A stretch of 64,000 nucleotides of DNA, taken from NCBI GenBank assembly GCA_029718625.1, contig CM056376.1, positions 22,512,701 to 22,576,700 of the forward strand, written 5' to 3'. Below, one piece after another: positions 26,411 to 39,460 of the stretch. The position numbers and the translations under genes are program-made. The DNA is from Synaphobranchus kaupii (lineage: Eukaryota; Chordata; Actinopteri; Anguilliformes; Synaphobranchidae). The notes under the pieces were generated by a model. The model made no database searches and was not told the origin of the DNA. It was given only the letters and a program-made list of their open reading frames with translations. How positions within the stretch are numbered: position 1 is the stretch's first letter; each line of letters opens with the position of its first letter.

Positions 26411-27639
26411 TTGGACTTTACGTTGTTATACTGCTTGGCAAATCTATGCAGATTTCCTTTGGGGTATTCTGCTCCTCTTCATCATTGCTGAAGGCGGCTG
26501 GGCTCCATTGGTTCCACTTCAGTTGTTGCTAGTTCCACGTTATTCTGTGTTCTCAGTGGGACATACTGTGTGCATTCATGTGGCCTACAGTGAGTGGTAG
26601 CTGCATCCTGCTCTCCCAACCTTTTGTTTCTGAATCAATGGAGCTGGCTGTGGCAAATAAGTCACAATAATGGAGCTTGATGATTTCACAATTTTTTCTA
26701 TCACCAAATCAATAAACTTACCAGCTGTGCCCACCCGGTCCCTCGGACAATGAGCCGAGGCACTGCTTAGTACAAAGCCACTTGGAACACATGGCAGTCT
26801 GTCTGGAATCCGTTTGTCTTACACTGGTATTTAATTGATGCATCTGCCAACGTGCTAAGAAATGCATTAAAACGTGTTTCATGTGCAACAAATTATATCA
26901 TTTTCCATTCCGTTCCATTTTACACTAATATCATCTTCTGAATACCTCCCGAATATCATTTGTAAACCTGGGGAAGAACAGAAAAGTGTACAACGCTTTA
27001 TGGGTATTTCCGAATAAGGTATTTGGGTTTTGATGAGCCCCTATGAGGGAACATAAAATACAGAATGTTACATTTTAACTTTAATCAGCAGCTCTATTCC
27101 TCCTTAGACACACTGCACATTTCAGTCCCAAGCCTTTTATCAAAGTGTTCATTAGAATCCAGTAAAGTGCACTTGGATATTTGAAAGGAAATTTCACTGC
27201 TTGGTCTATCCCAATGTTTGCACACTTCAACCGTCAACATTCATAAATGTAATGGCTCAGAATCTGTCTCCTATTTCACGAGTCCTAGGTTATTTGTTTT
27301 CAATCTTTTTCCTTTGTCTTCTTTTGTTTCCCCTAACACATTTTTTTTTTCTTGTTTTTATTCTGTGCGTTTTATATTTATTTTTCCCTTGTACATCATA
27401 GCAGAAATCCTGCTGGTTCATCTTGATTTCATGAAGCATTTTTTTTCTGCTGCAGTTAGTTTTAACAGGGGATTTGTCAAGGCAGGTTAATATCCTGCTG
27501 CCTATGCTAATTACCGTGATTGCTATAAGAGGCTCTCTCTCTTTCTTCTTCCCTTCCTCCAGTCCCCAAGCCCACTCCCCCCTCCCCTTGGTGTGCTCTG
27601 ATGTATTGCCATTGAATTGCTGCCTTGTTGCAGCTGTGG

Positions 27640-27860
27640 TAATTAACTCAGCTGGGACGTGGGTCTCTGAGACTGGCCCGGGTTACAAACGGGGAGATCC
27701 AAAGCTCCGATCCAAAATGGCGCCGCCGGTGATCGCATCACAAGAGCGCTCAGTGCACCCCTTGGCCGGCCCCGCCAATCTCGCGTGCGCCCCTCTGTAT
27801 TATGCAAATGAGGACTTTGCAGCCGATCTGTGGCTTCATGTGCAACAGGACCGCTATGCA
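27640..27860 (+). promoter_or_regulatory. GC-rich block with promoter-like motifs (candidate)
   Basis: Within otherwise AT-rich sequence, this block contains a YY1-like AAAATGGCGCCGCC (27714-27727), a GC-box/CCAAT combination CCCCGCCAAT (27770-27779), several CpGs and an octamer ATGCAAAT (27802-27809). Such a set is typical of promoters or enhancers. It lies about 6.2 kb upstream of the ZMAT4 ATG on the same strand and could mark the start of a non-coding first exon. There is no transcript evidence; it may equally be a conserved enhancer. Confidence 0.35.
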
Positions 27861-29429
27861 TATTCAGTGTCTGCCCTGCCCTTCCTCTGGATCTCCGTCT
27901 TGTTTTTTTGTTTGTTTTTTTTTTCATTTAAATTTGGCTTCATGGAATTTTTTGTGATATTCATAAATTATTAACAAATTCCCTGAATATTTTCTCCCTT
28001 GAATCTTAGCGTTAGGATATCTCTTGCTCTCTCTTGCACTCATACTGCCTTGGCCATATCCGCCATGATTAAGCAGCTTGCTCAGAGATGCAAGCCTGCT
28101 AGTGTTCATTAAGAGACTCTGACAGTGTTTGACATGCCATATGTACAACTTTCAAGTTAATGTGGTTGCTGAAAATGAGAGCACAGAATTCCACTGCCAT
28201 TTAGTAAAACAATGAATGCATGTTCCATCAGTTGTAGCTTGCTACACAGACACTGACACCTACAGACACACAGTGTCTTGTACAAATGTAGCTAATTACT
28301 GGAAGCACCCTCTGAAAAGACAGCATTGCGGCCTGTTTTTAGAGAGTGTCCTCTAGACTGAGTCGAGCCAGACTGGTCCTGGAGGTGCCTCTCTCTCTTT
28401 GAAAAAGAGGGAAACAAATGACAAATAGCTTGTAGCAGTCACAGCTCTGTTGCTCAAAAGTTTGGAGAAACTTTCAATACTATGCATGTCAGCAGTTTTT
28501 GCAAGCCGTCGGCACTGTAAAATCCAATATTAATTTGGTATCGTCACTGTAACTATTGGGTGGCAGTACCTTTTAACAGGTCCAGACTTTAAAAGGACAA
28601 ACATTGCAGACATAATGAATCTATTGATTCTGATGTCCTTCAGTGTACACTTGATGGACTGACAAATTAAGCTGGAAACCAAAAACCAAGAAGTATAGAT
28701 TAGATTCTTTGAACATATAGAATGTTTTAGGAACTTGGCGCTTGTAGCTTGTGTTCTTTTTTTATTTATTTATATTTTTTTTTACATTTAATGAAGTGAT
28801 CTGCGGAGTGACCTCTGTAATTGCTGTGAGTGCGCCATTGGTTGATGCCCACGAGTGAGAACACTATAAATCAGATGACTATGTGCTGGAGACACTCAGC
28901 TTTTCACTCATCTCATAATATTCAGGCTCAGACTTTTGATCATCCATCAAACTCTTGTGATCAAGGTCAGATGGAACAAAAACCAGAAACATCATTGGAT
29001 CAGGGTTACCTACCCCTGCTATAGATGTTTCTACTTGCTGTTTTAAGGATCACAGGCCAGACAATCACTCAGCAAAAATGCTATTGTCAAATTAGTACTA
29101 ACAGTGTTTATGTAATTCCAATGGGGAAAATATGCACTCTGGTCATATTGTTGAGTCTCTACTATAATGCAGTATGTAGTATAGTCAAAAGTACTCTGTC
29201 AGAGATGATTTTACATAGAAGCTTTTGCTGTGCAGGGTGCCATCTGAAGGATATGTCATCCCATCCATCCATCTTGTTATAACCTGAGACAGGTGTATCT
29301 ATTCTCCTACCTGCCCCTGGATTTCCTCCATGGGATTCACAGAAGTGAATAAGTTGCACAATCCTTGAGAAAAGGGAATGACCATGCTGGAGCTTAGTAC
29401 ATATCCATGTGGTGGTCTGCCCAGCTTCC

Positions 29430-29549
29430 CAGCCTGCTGACCTCCCTGATGAATTACCATAGAGCTTCACAGCCTGCTGTCATCCCTGATGAAATACCAT
29501 AGAGCTTCACAGCCTGCTGTCGTCCCTGATGAAATACCATAGAGCTTCA
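29430..29549. repeat. 40-bp tandem triplicate
   Basis: Three head-to-tail copies of a 40-bp unit beginning CAGCCTGCTG and ending CATAGAGCTTCA start at 29430, 29470 and 29510. Copies 2 and 3 differ by one base. Copy 1 has a few more changes (ACCTCC, GAATTACC). Confidence 0.95.
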
Positions 29550-31511
29550 TAACCTCAAGTTTGCCGGGCCTCCTGTCGATGTGACCTTCCTATTATCTCT
29601 GTGCCCTCCTTTCTGCAGCACGTCGGGCGGAGATTGCGAGTGATCTTGTGCCGGGAAATTGCCCATTCTGCCACGGCATTTTCCTGCCTCCGCATGTCAT
29701 TGGATCAGAGCCAGCAGACAGGGAAATCTGTGTGAGGCTGCTCCCGCTACCATGCTGGCAATCTTAGGGTCAGCCTCAGACACTTCACTCCGTCGTGTAA
29801 TTCTGACAGCTGTTTCCCATGGATCATTGCTTCTGCCTGTGATGCGCCCTGTCAGCGCGTAAAGAAAAAGATCCACCTTCAGGAGGAAGAAGCGGTTGCT
29901 ATTCTCCTCGAAAGCGGGCATTATTTTTCAAATCTTGAGTATTGCCGAAGGGGTTCTCCATTTTAGTCATTTTTCAGTACTAAAGCAGGGTGAGTGAGGG
30001 TAGTAATTTTGTTTTCACCCATCCATGCTGCACAGTAGAGCCACAACTGATGTTAAGACTCCCACTGGTACTAGATTAGGAATGATGGCTGCCTGGCTCT
30101 GGCTAAAATGGATTTTCACTTTGCTGAAGTCTTGAAATGAACTGCAGATGAGGCTTTAATGAAATCAAGTGTGAGATTATCCATTTTTTGTACTCCACAT
30201 GACCAATGAATATTGAAAAGTGGAGGCCTTAATGAACAAATAAGTAGAAGAGGAAGATGCCAATATCTTAATCTCAGCCAAATGTAGTTTATCTTAATCA
30301 GCTGTAAATTAACGCATCATTTTGTCACACAACGCTAAGATTTATTTCCAATCTACAATCCAAATACCAGGCCAGTTAATTAGCCCCATGTTTACATTCA
30401 TTCAGAACGTTCAGTTGGATATTCCAAACATACCTATACATGTCTTGCTACAATGACAGCCGTCATATTATCGATTGCGTGTCTTTTAATACCTGCTTTC
30501 CATTTGTACTAAAATGCACATGCAATTACCTTTCTCAAACTCGCTTTCGGGCTTAGTAAATCACATTACACGTGCTAAAGTAATCTATTTGCATGACCTC
30601 CTCACACTATTTCGCCCAATTTTGCATATTCATTCAGGCTAACACACAAAAACGAAAAATCCACGTATCTTTCCATTTTAGCACACACAGTCCTCTTTGC
30701 ACTTTGTTATTTGATCACCTCACATGTGGTAACAGTTTCACATGTGATTTTGTACACGCAAACCTTTAGTAAATTGACCCCTTTGTATATTGTTTGGATG
30801 GATTGCCAGTAAAGAAATTGTGAGCACTGTAAGGGAGTGAGATATTGTCTCTTGTGCCAGATCAGAGGTCCTTGTTGTAACCGGTTTCAGGAAAGCTTCT
30901 CTGTTTGGAATAGTAATAGGTTTTCAGAGGTGTTTGGAAACACACAAAGGCTAGAGGTTCACAGTTCTCCAACGGTACCGCAAAAGAGGGTGTGAAGATG
31001 GCCCCCTGCTTTGCTGCTGCTTCCGAAGGGGATTTGGGTTGATTAATAATTCAGTGGCCTCCCAGGCATAGCTGGGACTGCAGTTCGGGCTCACTGCTGT
31101 GGGCGAAAGATACAGCTTATAAAGCCCCCTTTTTTAAGGCGCTTGTCCTGTGGAATTTGCGTTTTGTCTTCTCCCGGGAAGCAGTGCTCCCTCTTAGCCG
31201 ATTAAGAGCCTAAAGACTCATTGGACTGTTCCGATTTTACACATTTCCGCTTTTCCCCCGTTCCATGGCAGGCATCTTTTGGTCTGACGGGTTTACCCCT
31301 CTCATCCCTTTGGTTTTTCCATGCCTAAATGTGATGAAACAGCTTGGAGTCATCTTGCCCCTTGGAAATTTACTGCCAAGTTCACACATCCCACTTATTT
31401 CTGAACTGAATTTGTAATAAGTAATCACAAAGAAGGTGCCAAAACAAACATATAATCAGACTGAATTAGATTATTCAGAATGCTTTCTTGGATTGTCCCA
31501 CCAGCAGGTTG

Positions 31512-31754
31512 AAATTGAAGATTTGGTGCTAAAAGTACCGAAGTCACAAAATGTCTATTTTGAGAAAATCAAATCCGAAAATATCATTGATCCATAAAAT
31601 CAGCCATTAAAAGTTTTGCTGTTTTCATGCATTGCTTAGGCGCCTTTTCTGTTAACGAATACACTTAGCTAAACAAATACAACATGTTTCTATGCTCAAC
31701 TTGAATTGTCTAAAAATGTGACTTCAGTACTTTTAGCACCAGGGTCTTCAATTT
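31512..31754. mobile_element. 243-bp inverted-repeat element (MITE-like)
   Basis: The left 37 bases, which include TTTGGTGCTAAAAGTACCGA and AGTCACA, recur inverted at the right end as TGTGACTTCAGTACTTTTAG and CACCAGGGTCTTCAATTT. No clear target duplication was identified and there is no coding potential. The superfamily is undetermined. Confidence 0.7.
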
Positions 31755-33942
31755 AAGATAAAATTGGAGCACTGTTAAATGATTAATAGAAATTAAATTG
31801 AAAGTTAAATAATTTGAGTGTAAGGATGTATTTCAAAAATATTGCAAACAAACATTAGGCTCAATATTTTCCCAGGTTTTGATCAGCAACTAAACCTAAT
31901 AGAATTCAAAGCATTTGCAATCAGAGTGATGGTGTGGTTATGAAAACAAGCCGTGCATATGAAGAAAAATGTAAAAAGGAAAGAACTGCTATATGATGCC
32001 TCGCAATTAGCATCCTCCACTCAAGTTACTTCCCCATCCTTCGCTGATTGACCTGTGATTTCTCACTCATCTCTCTCACACTGAAACATGGTAAACTTGA
32101 TGCAATATTAATAAGCCATGGGTGGTGGGAATTGAAAACAAATAGATAAGAAAGAAGACTGTACACTGTGTGTGGTGTCAAGGCCCTGGGCCATAGAAAC
32201 CAATAATCCATGATATCTGGGTAAAGACCCTTCGCTCGTGGTTTATTCGCACAGCCGAGATATATCCTGCCATTTCAAAGGCCTTTTTTTCCCAGCCGAG
32301 TGATTTGTTTTGGGCTGTCACTTTCCCATCTCGACAGGGAGCAGCCAAAGGCACCAAATGTTTCATCATATTTGATGTTTGGTTAAATCCTTTCCCCTCT
32401 GACCACACCACCACCCTCCTACTCGTTGATTTCCTCTAACTAAATGTTCATAACGTTTTCTTCTACCTGTGCAATTAGCCTCAGGTTTCTGAAAAATACA
32501 TTTAAACAAAAAACAAGTGGAGCACCAATCTAAAGCTTTTTATCCATAATTCCTACAGGAATTTGATACAGAAAGGAAATTGTATTATTTTTTCATTTTG
32601 TCCTACTTTCTAGTATTGCCAGGGTTTGTATCATAAAATTTGTTTTTACTCAATTATTGCTGGGAGTTTCATCCACAAACCAAAATATTCATATATAATG
32701 TTCCTCTTTCTTCAAAATAGCTATTAATATATGGTACTCATTTTGTTTATTAAAGTGAGATTGTTGGAGATGCCTGTCACCTTGTTCATGTTTCAGCTGT
32801 GAATTGTGTCCTTGTGTTGTGTCCTCCAACCACCCAAGGTGTATGTGCAGCAGGGATTTACAACAGCTGGACTCTAGATCAGAAGGGACAGACGGTGATG
32901 TGCATCTTAGTTTAGTTCCTGGCCTTCATTTTCAACTGTAAGGAGGGATGCTGTTTTCAATGCAGGGTTTACAGTGGTAGCAGTAGAAATTTCATTCAAA
33001 TGGCTGAGAAGTGGTTTCAGCTAAACTATAGCCTATACTGGGTCAGCTACGTATATACTGATTGTGAATAATTGCCTCCACAGGACTTTGACCAAAGGCA
33101 CTGCATTCTGACATTGAGTATAATCATATTAATGATAATGCTGTTATGCTGGTGATAATACATTATGATGCATATGGAATAAAGGGTTAAAATACACACT
33201 TAAATATATGAAGAGAAAATGATAATGCCAGTATATTTCTCCAAGTCTATCTCTATATTTGTCTTAGTTTTAATGGTTTTGTAAATGTGATGAAGAGAAA
33301 TTAATTACAGGAAATTAAGGTATTAGTTGTTTGAACTGACTGTTTGGGGTTGCATAAAGAGTATATTTGAATGTGCATTCCTGTAGCATGTAGCAATGTG
33401 CAAAAATTCAGACTAAGTTTCCATTAAGGGCCCATTCCACATGGTAAATGTGAGATTTTGGCTTGGTAGCCATACTTTAGTTTAATGATATGGATTCTAA
33501 TTTGCATCACATTCTGCTTGAAATGCTTGAGGAGGTAATAGAAGATAGGGGTGCTTGAATGTTTACGAGCAATTTACCAAATTTAAGCAAGTGCAAAATA
33601 TGAAACAGTCCAAAGTATGCATCCTTCATCATGCCTTGGAGCATGAGATATTCCTTAATTATGATTCAGCTGCAATTCTTTACTGGTGGATCTACGTGAG
33701 GCATAAATAACCTCCTGTTGGGAAGAATCAATTGTATCATCATTATGCAGTTTTTTTAAACACTTATTTTGTTTGTGCAGATTCCATTGGAAGGCTCAGG
33801 AAACTACCCTGGCTCACTCTGGCCACAGCAGGACTGCTCTTGCTGTGTAATTAATCCCTGCTTTCCTTACCACAGCGCTCTGGGTTTTCCCTTTGAAGTG
33901 CATCCTGTCTAAACACCCCACTCTGTTTCCCTCTGTCCACAG

Positions 33943-34044
33943 ATGAAGTCTACTGAAGTGGACCAGGGACTTTTCACCGACAGCTACTGCAGGGTGTGCA
34001 GTGCCCAGCTCATCTCCGAATCCCAGAGGGTGGCCCACTACGAG
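33943..34044 (+). CDS. zmat4: ZMAT4 first coding exon (residues 1-34)
   Basis: This exon encodes the N-terminus of zinc finger matrin-type protein 4, a small nuclear protein with several matrin/U1-type C2H2 fingers. The family is thought to bind structured or double-stranded RNA, but ZMAT4 itself is poorly characterised. The 34 codons begin [16 protein letters not shown] and contain Cys16-x2-Cys19 and His32 of finger 1, closely matching the vertebrate ZMAT4 N-terminus as I recall it. A pyrimidine-rich tract ends in CAG at 33942, directly before the ATG. A donor GAG|gtaaag follows at 34045, leaving phase 0. The start is chosen because the family protein begins at this Met and the acceptor abuts it. 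The second zinc-binding His of the finger is supplied by the next exon. The 5' UTR must lie in an upstream exon that I cannot place with confidence. Confidence 0.95.
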
Positions 34045-34750
34045 GTAAAGAACGGCATCCCCTGAAATTCCCGCCGCGGCCCGCTCGTCTTTCAGACCTT
34101 CCATACAGAGTGACGTTCCACATGCTGCCTCGCTCTCACGCGCATGCTCAATTGTCCTTTGTCAGTTCCCAGCAGACACTATCTTTCAAATAGCCTCCTT
34201 CTCTCATAGTCTCTGGGGAATAATGCTCCGTTGTCTCCTGCTGTGAAATCACCCAGCAGCGCTCTGCAGAAATATACAGAATTCCAGCTGAGGTAATTCC
34301 AATGAGAGGTTAGTTCCATTCCGGTACAGAAGCAAGCTCTTATGTACAGTATAGTGCTGCCGCAAAGACAATACTCAGCTGCTTGGCCTTGATGTCCTCA
34401 AGCTGATGTATGGTATTTTAAATATAATATTTTTATAGCTTAAGGCTTTTTTATCTTCTTGCTCACAGGTCTGGTCATAATCATGAAAACTGTATCCGGT
34501 CTGCCCTTTAACCCAATACTGAACATTTCATTAAACATGAAAATGAGTGCATAAAAATGATTGTAATAGTCCATAAAACTTGACAGTTTTATGACCTAGA
34601 CTTGCTTAAATTTTATTTCTTGTCTCGTGTGCGATCACCAGCTGTTGAAATATTGATAATTGCAAAGCCTTTGGTCCAATGTACCTTCACTTCAGATGAT
34701 TGGTCATTTATTCATAGGCACAGAACTGTCGGGCAGAACTGACTTTGGAG

Positions 34751-35316
34751 TTGGGCTGCACAATATGGGAAAAAATTGACATTGCAGTAAAAATTGACAT
34801 CTTTTTTTTTTTGCAATATATATTGCGATATGAAAAAAAACAGGAATACCATAATTTTACCAGATACATGCTGCTTTTAACTTGAATAGCTCTATTTGGA
34901 AATAATGAATCACTCTAGCAATGATTAGGGTGATTTTGGAGATTACAGGAGGCTGTATACACTGTTCCCCAGTTTAAAACATGACATTAAAGCTGCAGTA
35001 TCACATTAGGGAATTAACACGAGTGACAAAATAGGTAAGTTAATATTGTATTAACCGAGAAACCTTAAATCAGACTAAATTATGTTATATCAGACGTCAT
35101 TGTCTTCTCGATTAGTCATGGAAAATGCAAACCTTTTTCATTTTGTACCAAGCAGCAAAAAGGTTTTAGCATGACGTGATTGATTTAATTTGCCTTAACC
35201 TACATTGCGCATCCTTCACACACAAAAAGAAAACATTGTGTCCTTCACAGTGTCATATTGCACATGTGCACATTGCGATGTCGATGCTGAAAGTATACGT
35301 ATATTGTGCAGCCCTA
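34751..35316. mobile_element. 566-bp hAT-like non-autonomous element
   Basis: The ends TTGGGCTGCACAATAT / ATATTGTGCAGCCCTA are inverted, with one change at the left second base. The flanking 8-bp duplication CTTTGGAG is perfect (34743-34750 and 35317-35324). The sub-terminal sequence carries GCAATATATATTGCGATA-like and ATTGCGATGTCGAT-like repeats. No coding frame of note. It lies 706 bp downstream of ZMAT4 coding exon 1. Confidence 0.9.
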
Positions 35317-37076
35317 CTTTGGAGGGTTGTTTTCAATCAGTTGGGGGTGAGTCATGTTTGCTGTATGCTCTGAAATGTGTTTTAGTTGGAAAAGTAATCT
35401 GACCAAGCCAGATGTATAATGTATTATGTAGTTGTGGTAATTATTTTACTATGAAAACAAATGATGGAAGTATTATGTTAATAAAGAACATAATGCAGTA
35501 GCAGTGATCCTTAAAAATGAGGGCTAGACTTTGTAAAGCTGCCTTTTTTAACGAGAGACCCCTTTTTATTCGATCTGCGTACTCAATGAATACGTTAGTT
35601 CTTGTATAGCCATAAATTTTATAATATACGTATATAGCCACAAATCTTGATTTTAGCATTTGAACTGAGAATGGCTGAAATGGGTTAGATTGTTGTGCCT
35701 GAATCATTCATGTGGAGGTTGATCAGAGTTTAACAGGCACAATGAAGCAAAATGAAGCCATAGTTCTCTATGGCCTTTTTTCCTGTTGAAGTTGGAGACA
35801 CAGTTATTTCAAAGCAATGAGCTTTTAATCCCTGCTTCACAGACATCAAAGGCACTACTCACATGTGGCAGGGAGTCAGAAACTGCTGCCATGAAGCTCA
35901 AAACCAGTATTACCCACTAGCTCCATGTGTTTTTTTTTTTTCAAAGGAAGGTAAATTATGAATTATTTTTGCAACGCAAGATGGTACTTCTAGCACCTAT
36001 GTAAAACAGGTAAACCTATACATTTTCTGGATCATAGCCTCTTTGGCCACAAGTTTGAACAATATGAGTGTGATATGCAGAACTACTAAAGATCTATGAC
36101 GCAAACTGTAGGCAGTGTACCCTATTGTCCTTTAGTGTCTCAAAATCTATCCAAAATGGCTAAAATAATCATATATTTAACTACAAATCAACTGTTTTGG
36201 CTCATAAAACTAACTTTTGCATCATTTATAGTATAGGGGGATAGATATCTATGGGTCCAAAAACCTATCCAAAACCTGTCATTTTTGTCCATTATAAAGC
36301 ATATACATTTTCCCCTTATGATGGTTTAAGGTTGAATACGGTTGTTCATTGAGGGGCACAACAATTTTGTGGAATGTTCAGCAAAACCTGACACTTTCAG
36401 TGACTATACTGTGATAACTGTACAATCACTGTAATTGTGTGTCATGTGTTATGTAATGGAGAGATTAAGTCATTCACTCGACAATTCCCAGCTCACTGTT
36501 GAATGTCCTTTCCATCTCTTTCCGACACCTTGAGTTTTTCAGCCAACAGTCTCTCTCTGTAAAAGTCTCTCTTCGGAGGCTGAAGATGTGAATATTAACC
36601 TCAGTGATGAAGTAATCATTGTAGTCATTTCACCCTGCAAATTGCAGGCGTTTATAGCATATCATGGCTTGTCACCCTTTCCCATTGTGGCTGTGCTTAA
36701 ATTAACTTGTTGCTGGGGAAGAGGGAAGACGTTCTCATGCCAGGCTTTTTCATCAGAATCCCAGGCGCGGGTTCTCACTTCCTTTTTGCAGTCTCCGCTA
36801 AGGCCGAGCTTTGTTCCAAAAGGCAGTGCTACCATGCCGGGGTTTGGAATTGAATCCAAAGCCCGATTCACACCGATGGGAGTCCATAATGGGAGAGCAT
36901 ACAGCGCATTGCTTTCCCTTTTCATCAACGTTGCCCCGGCCCATTTGAAAGGCATCTCACGTGGACTGCATCTCTGACTTGATGTCTTTATAACCAGTGT
37001 ATTGTCCCCCTTGTTTCTCTGCTAATTGGCTCCCATTATGGTGATGGTCTCGAAAATTAGTTTGCTTTACACTTTC

Positions 37077-37296
37077 ACATTACATTACATTAGCATTTAG
37101 CAGACGCTCTTATCCAGAGCGACTTACACAACTTCTTATTACATTTATCAATTTATACAGCTGGATATATACTGAAGCGATTCAGGTTAAGCACCTTGCT
37201 CAAGGGTACAACGGCAGTGTGTCCTACCTGGGAATCGAACCTGCAACCTTTCGGTTACAAGTCCTGTTCCTTAACCATTATACTACACTGCCGCCC
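37077..37296 (-). mobile_element. tRNA-derived SINE with L2-type LINE tail
   Basis: Read on the minus strand, the unit starts GGGCGGCAGTGTAGTATAAT, with an A-box-like stretch (TAGTATAATGGTTAAGGA) and a B-box (GGTTCGATTCC) near 37230. A short body follows, then the 3' tail GTCGCTCTGGATAAGAGCGT plus CTGCTAAATG and an ATGTA-type repeat. The tail is the same as that of the L2-type LINE at 58980-59030 in this window, as expected for a SINE mobilised by that LINE's reverse transcriptase. This is a very common repeat design in fish genomes. It is inserted in ZMAT4 intron 1, antisense to the gene. Confidence 0.88.
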
Positions 37297-39460
37297 TGAG
37301 AGCAGTGCTGAGTTATTGTTTATCTCCTTCACCCTACGGTGTGCTCGTCTGCGAGTTGTTCGCTTCCCAGGTTCCTGCCATTATGGCTGTGCGTAACTCC
37401 CCCATGGGTGGGATCTGAAAGGGAACGACTGTGTTGTGGCTGTAAATATTCCAGAACAAACAGCTGTGTTTGTCTCGGGGATTGAATGTTGGCATGTCAG
37501 GCTAAGCCCTCTATAACAGGAGTACCCAGGACCAATCAGTGCGCATTGTGTGTGCTCACGTTTAAAATTCAGACAGACATATTTTCAAACATGGAAGGAT
37601 CATGTTTTTTCCATGTCAATACACCTGCATGTGAGATGCATTTAACTACTGCAGTGTTGAATTTAATAACATTAAAATTTAGTTTTTTAACATTTAATTT
37701 GGTTTTTCGTGTTTAGCTACTGACATCAAGCCCCCTCATGATCCCCCCAGTATGGCCCACAGTTTGGGTCTACTGTTCTTAAAGATCCATGTTCCCTTTA
37801 ATCCAACATTCAAGCGTCGGACTGTGTGACCTCTGTCAGGTTGTACCGTGACCGTTTGGCCAATACCAGGGGCAAAGTTCATGGGCCACAGGCCCACAGT
37901 GACAGTTGAGTCTACTAATGCTTAGAGAGACTGAAATGAATCCACCTAATAGGCTCTTTCAATATCAACAGGATTTGTTATAGATCGAACCGCGCTGTGA
38001 TTTTCCCATGCCTCCCATGTGTGTAGACCCATTGACCCTAGCTGTATGAGTAACGTGTAACCCACAAACTCTCTAGTTCCCATGCCGTCTCTCGCCCCTG
38101 CCCTATGGCTGTCTCCAGTGCTTCTTCATCCTTTTACATATGAATGAGGGAGGAGATGTAAAATGGCAGGACCGCAGGGATCAATCTTTCCTTTCAGCTA
38201 TGGTAATATCACCAACCTTCAGGCTTGGACATCCCCTTTAGACTACCATGTGTATGCTGGTCATGCCCCATTTGTTCGACCTAGTCTCCTGCTGGAGGAC
38301 AGCATCTCCAACACTGACCTTCTCTCTAATTAATAAGTCCCCTGACCTCCTTGTGTCACCGAAGGCGTGTATGCAAATTTCTATTATCTACTCACGTGGC
38401 ACGCGCATCTTATTCTGATTGCGGATCCAGGTCAGACACATCTGTTATCCCATAGGAGGGAACAGTAACGACTTCATAAAAAAATATCCAGTGGTAATAA
38501 ATGGTTTGATGAATGTTAGCGCTGCAAGCATTTCAAGGGCAATCGGCTAAGCAAACAACTAATTACGGAAAAAAATACTGCGAGGGAGATGTTTGCTAGT
38601 CATTTTCGCTAGAATATCTTTAATATCCTTTAGCCATCAGCAAATGTCTTCTCTTCTCCCTGGGCAGCACCATCATCCTGTTTCTTCCTATCAAAGTGTG
38701 TACGATGACAGCACCCCAAATGCAGCAGAAGCCTGTCTGCTGATGTGCCTGTCTCTACAGGGGAGTACGAGCACTGCTTTCCGGATCTCTACCCTTAGTG
38801 AATGTTAAATGAGAAAATAACGGGATGGGACACACACGACGGTAATGCTCTCACCTTCTTCTTACTGCAGTAGAATGAGTTTTCTACTGACTCCCGCCTT
38901 CCCAAACAGCTGCACTCTCAATGCATTGCCAGCTCTGCTTGTAGACCTGCCATTTCAAGTGTTTCATTTTTGAAAAGGAATGACATAGTAATAATGGATG
39001 TTTGTGATCATCCTTGGTTCTATCATCCTTGGAAAATCGGGAACAATCAATGGAAGCATTATGAAAATGCTACGGTGACACCGTTGATGTGTGTATTCTT
39101 GGGCTTTATCGAGACCTCTCTCTCTCAAAATAGTGTTTTGTGGGAATTATGACATGCAGTTTATCAGCTGCTATTGTCCAAAAGGAAGAAAAAACAACAA
39201 AGAAAAGCCACCACTTTCTGAAGTGGAATCCTCTGTGCTTAGAATGGGTTTCTCACTTGTCACATGCTTTTTTCTTCTATCTCTTTTGTCTTCTCCCTGA
39301 AATTGATGTGTAATTTGTGCTGTCATGTCAGCCTGTGTGTTTATCTTTTGTCTAAGAACAAACGGGTGAAAAAGTCAGACTATCAAAATTATTTGTAACG
39401 TGCCAAAAGTGGAATTTAAGAAGTCTGCAGAGTACTGCAAAGAGTGTGGTGGCATTTGCT

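Larger units (their letters stand above)
24970..33942. other. Flank or 5'-UTR intron immediately upstream of the ZMAT4 start
   Basis: No second gene is seen. Contents are a 165-bp MITE (26246-26410), a GC-rich block with promoter-like motifs (27640-27860), a 40-bp triplicate (29430-29549) and an inverted-repeat MITE (31512-31754). Because the ZMAT4 coding exon begins with an acceptor site, part of this stretch is presumably intronic, but no upstream exon can be fixed from sequence alone. Confidence 0.6.

Noticed and set aside
27643..27974. Open frames on both strands across the GC-rich block
   Set aside because: Stops are rare because of GC content. No conserved protein signature was seen; the block is better explained as regulatory sequence.
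30536..30785. Possible MITE with AGTAAAT-containing ends
   Set aside because: The similar words at the two ends are in direct rather than inverted orientation and no target duplication was found.
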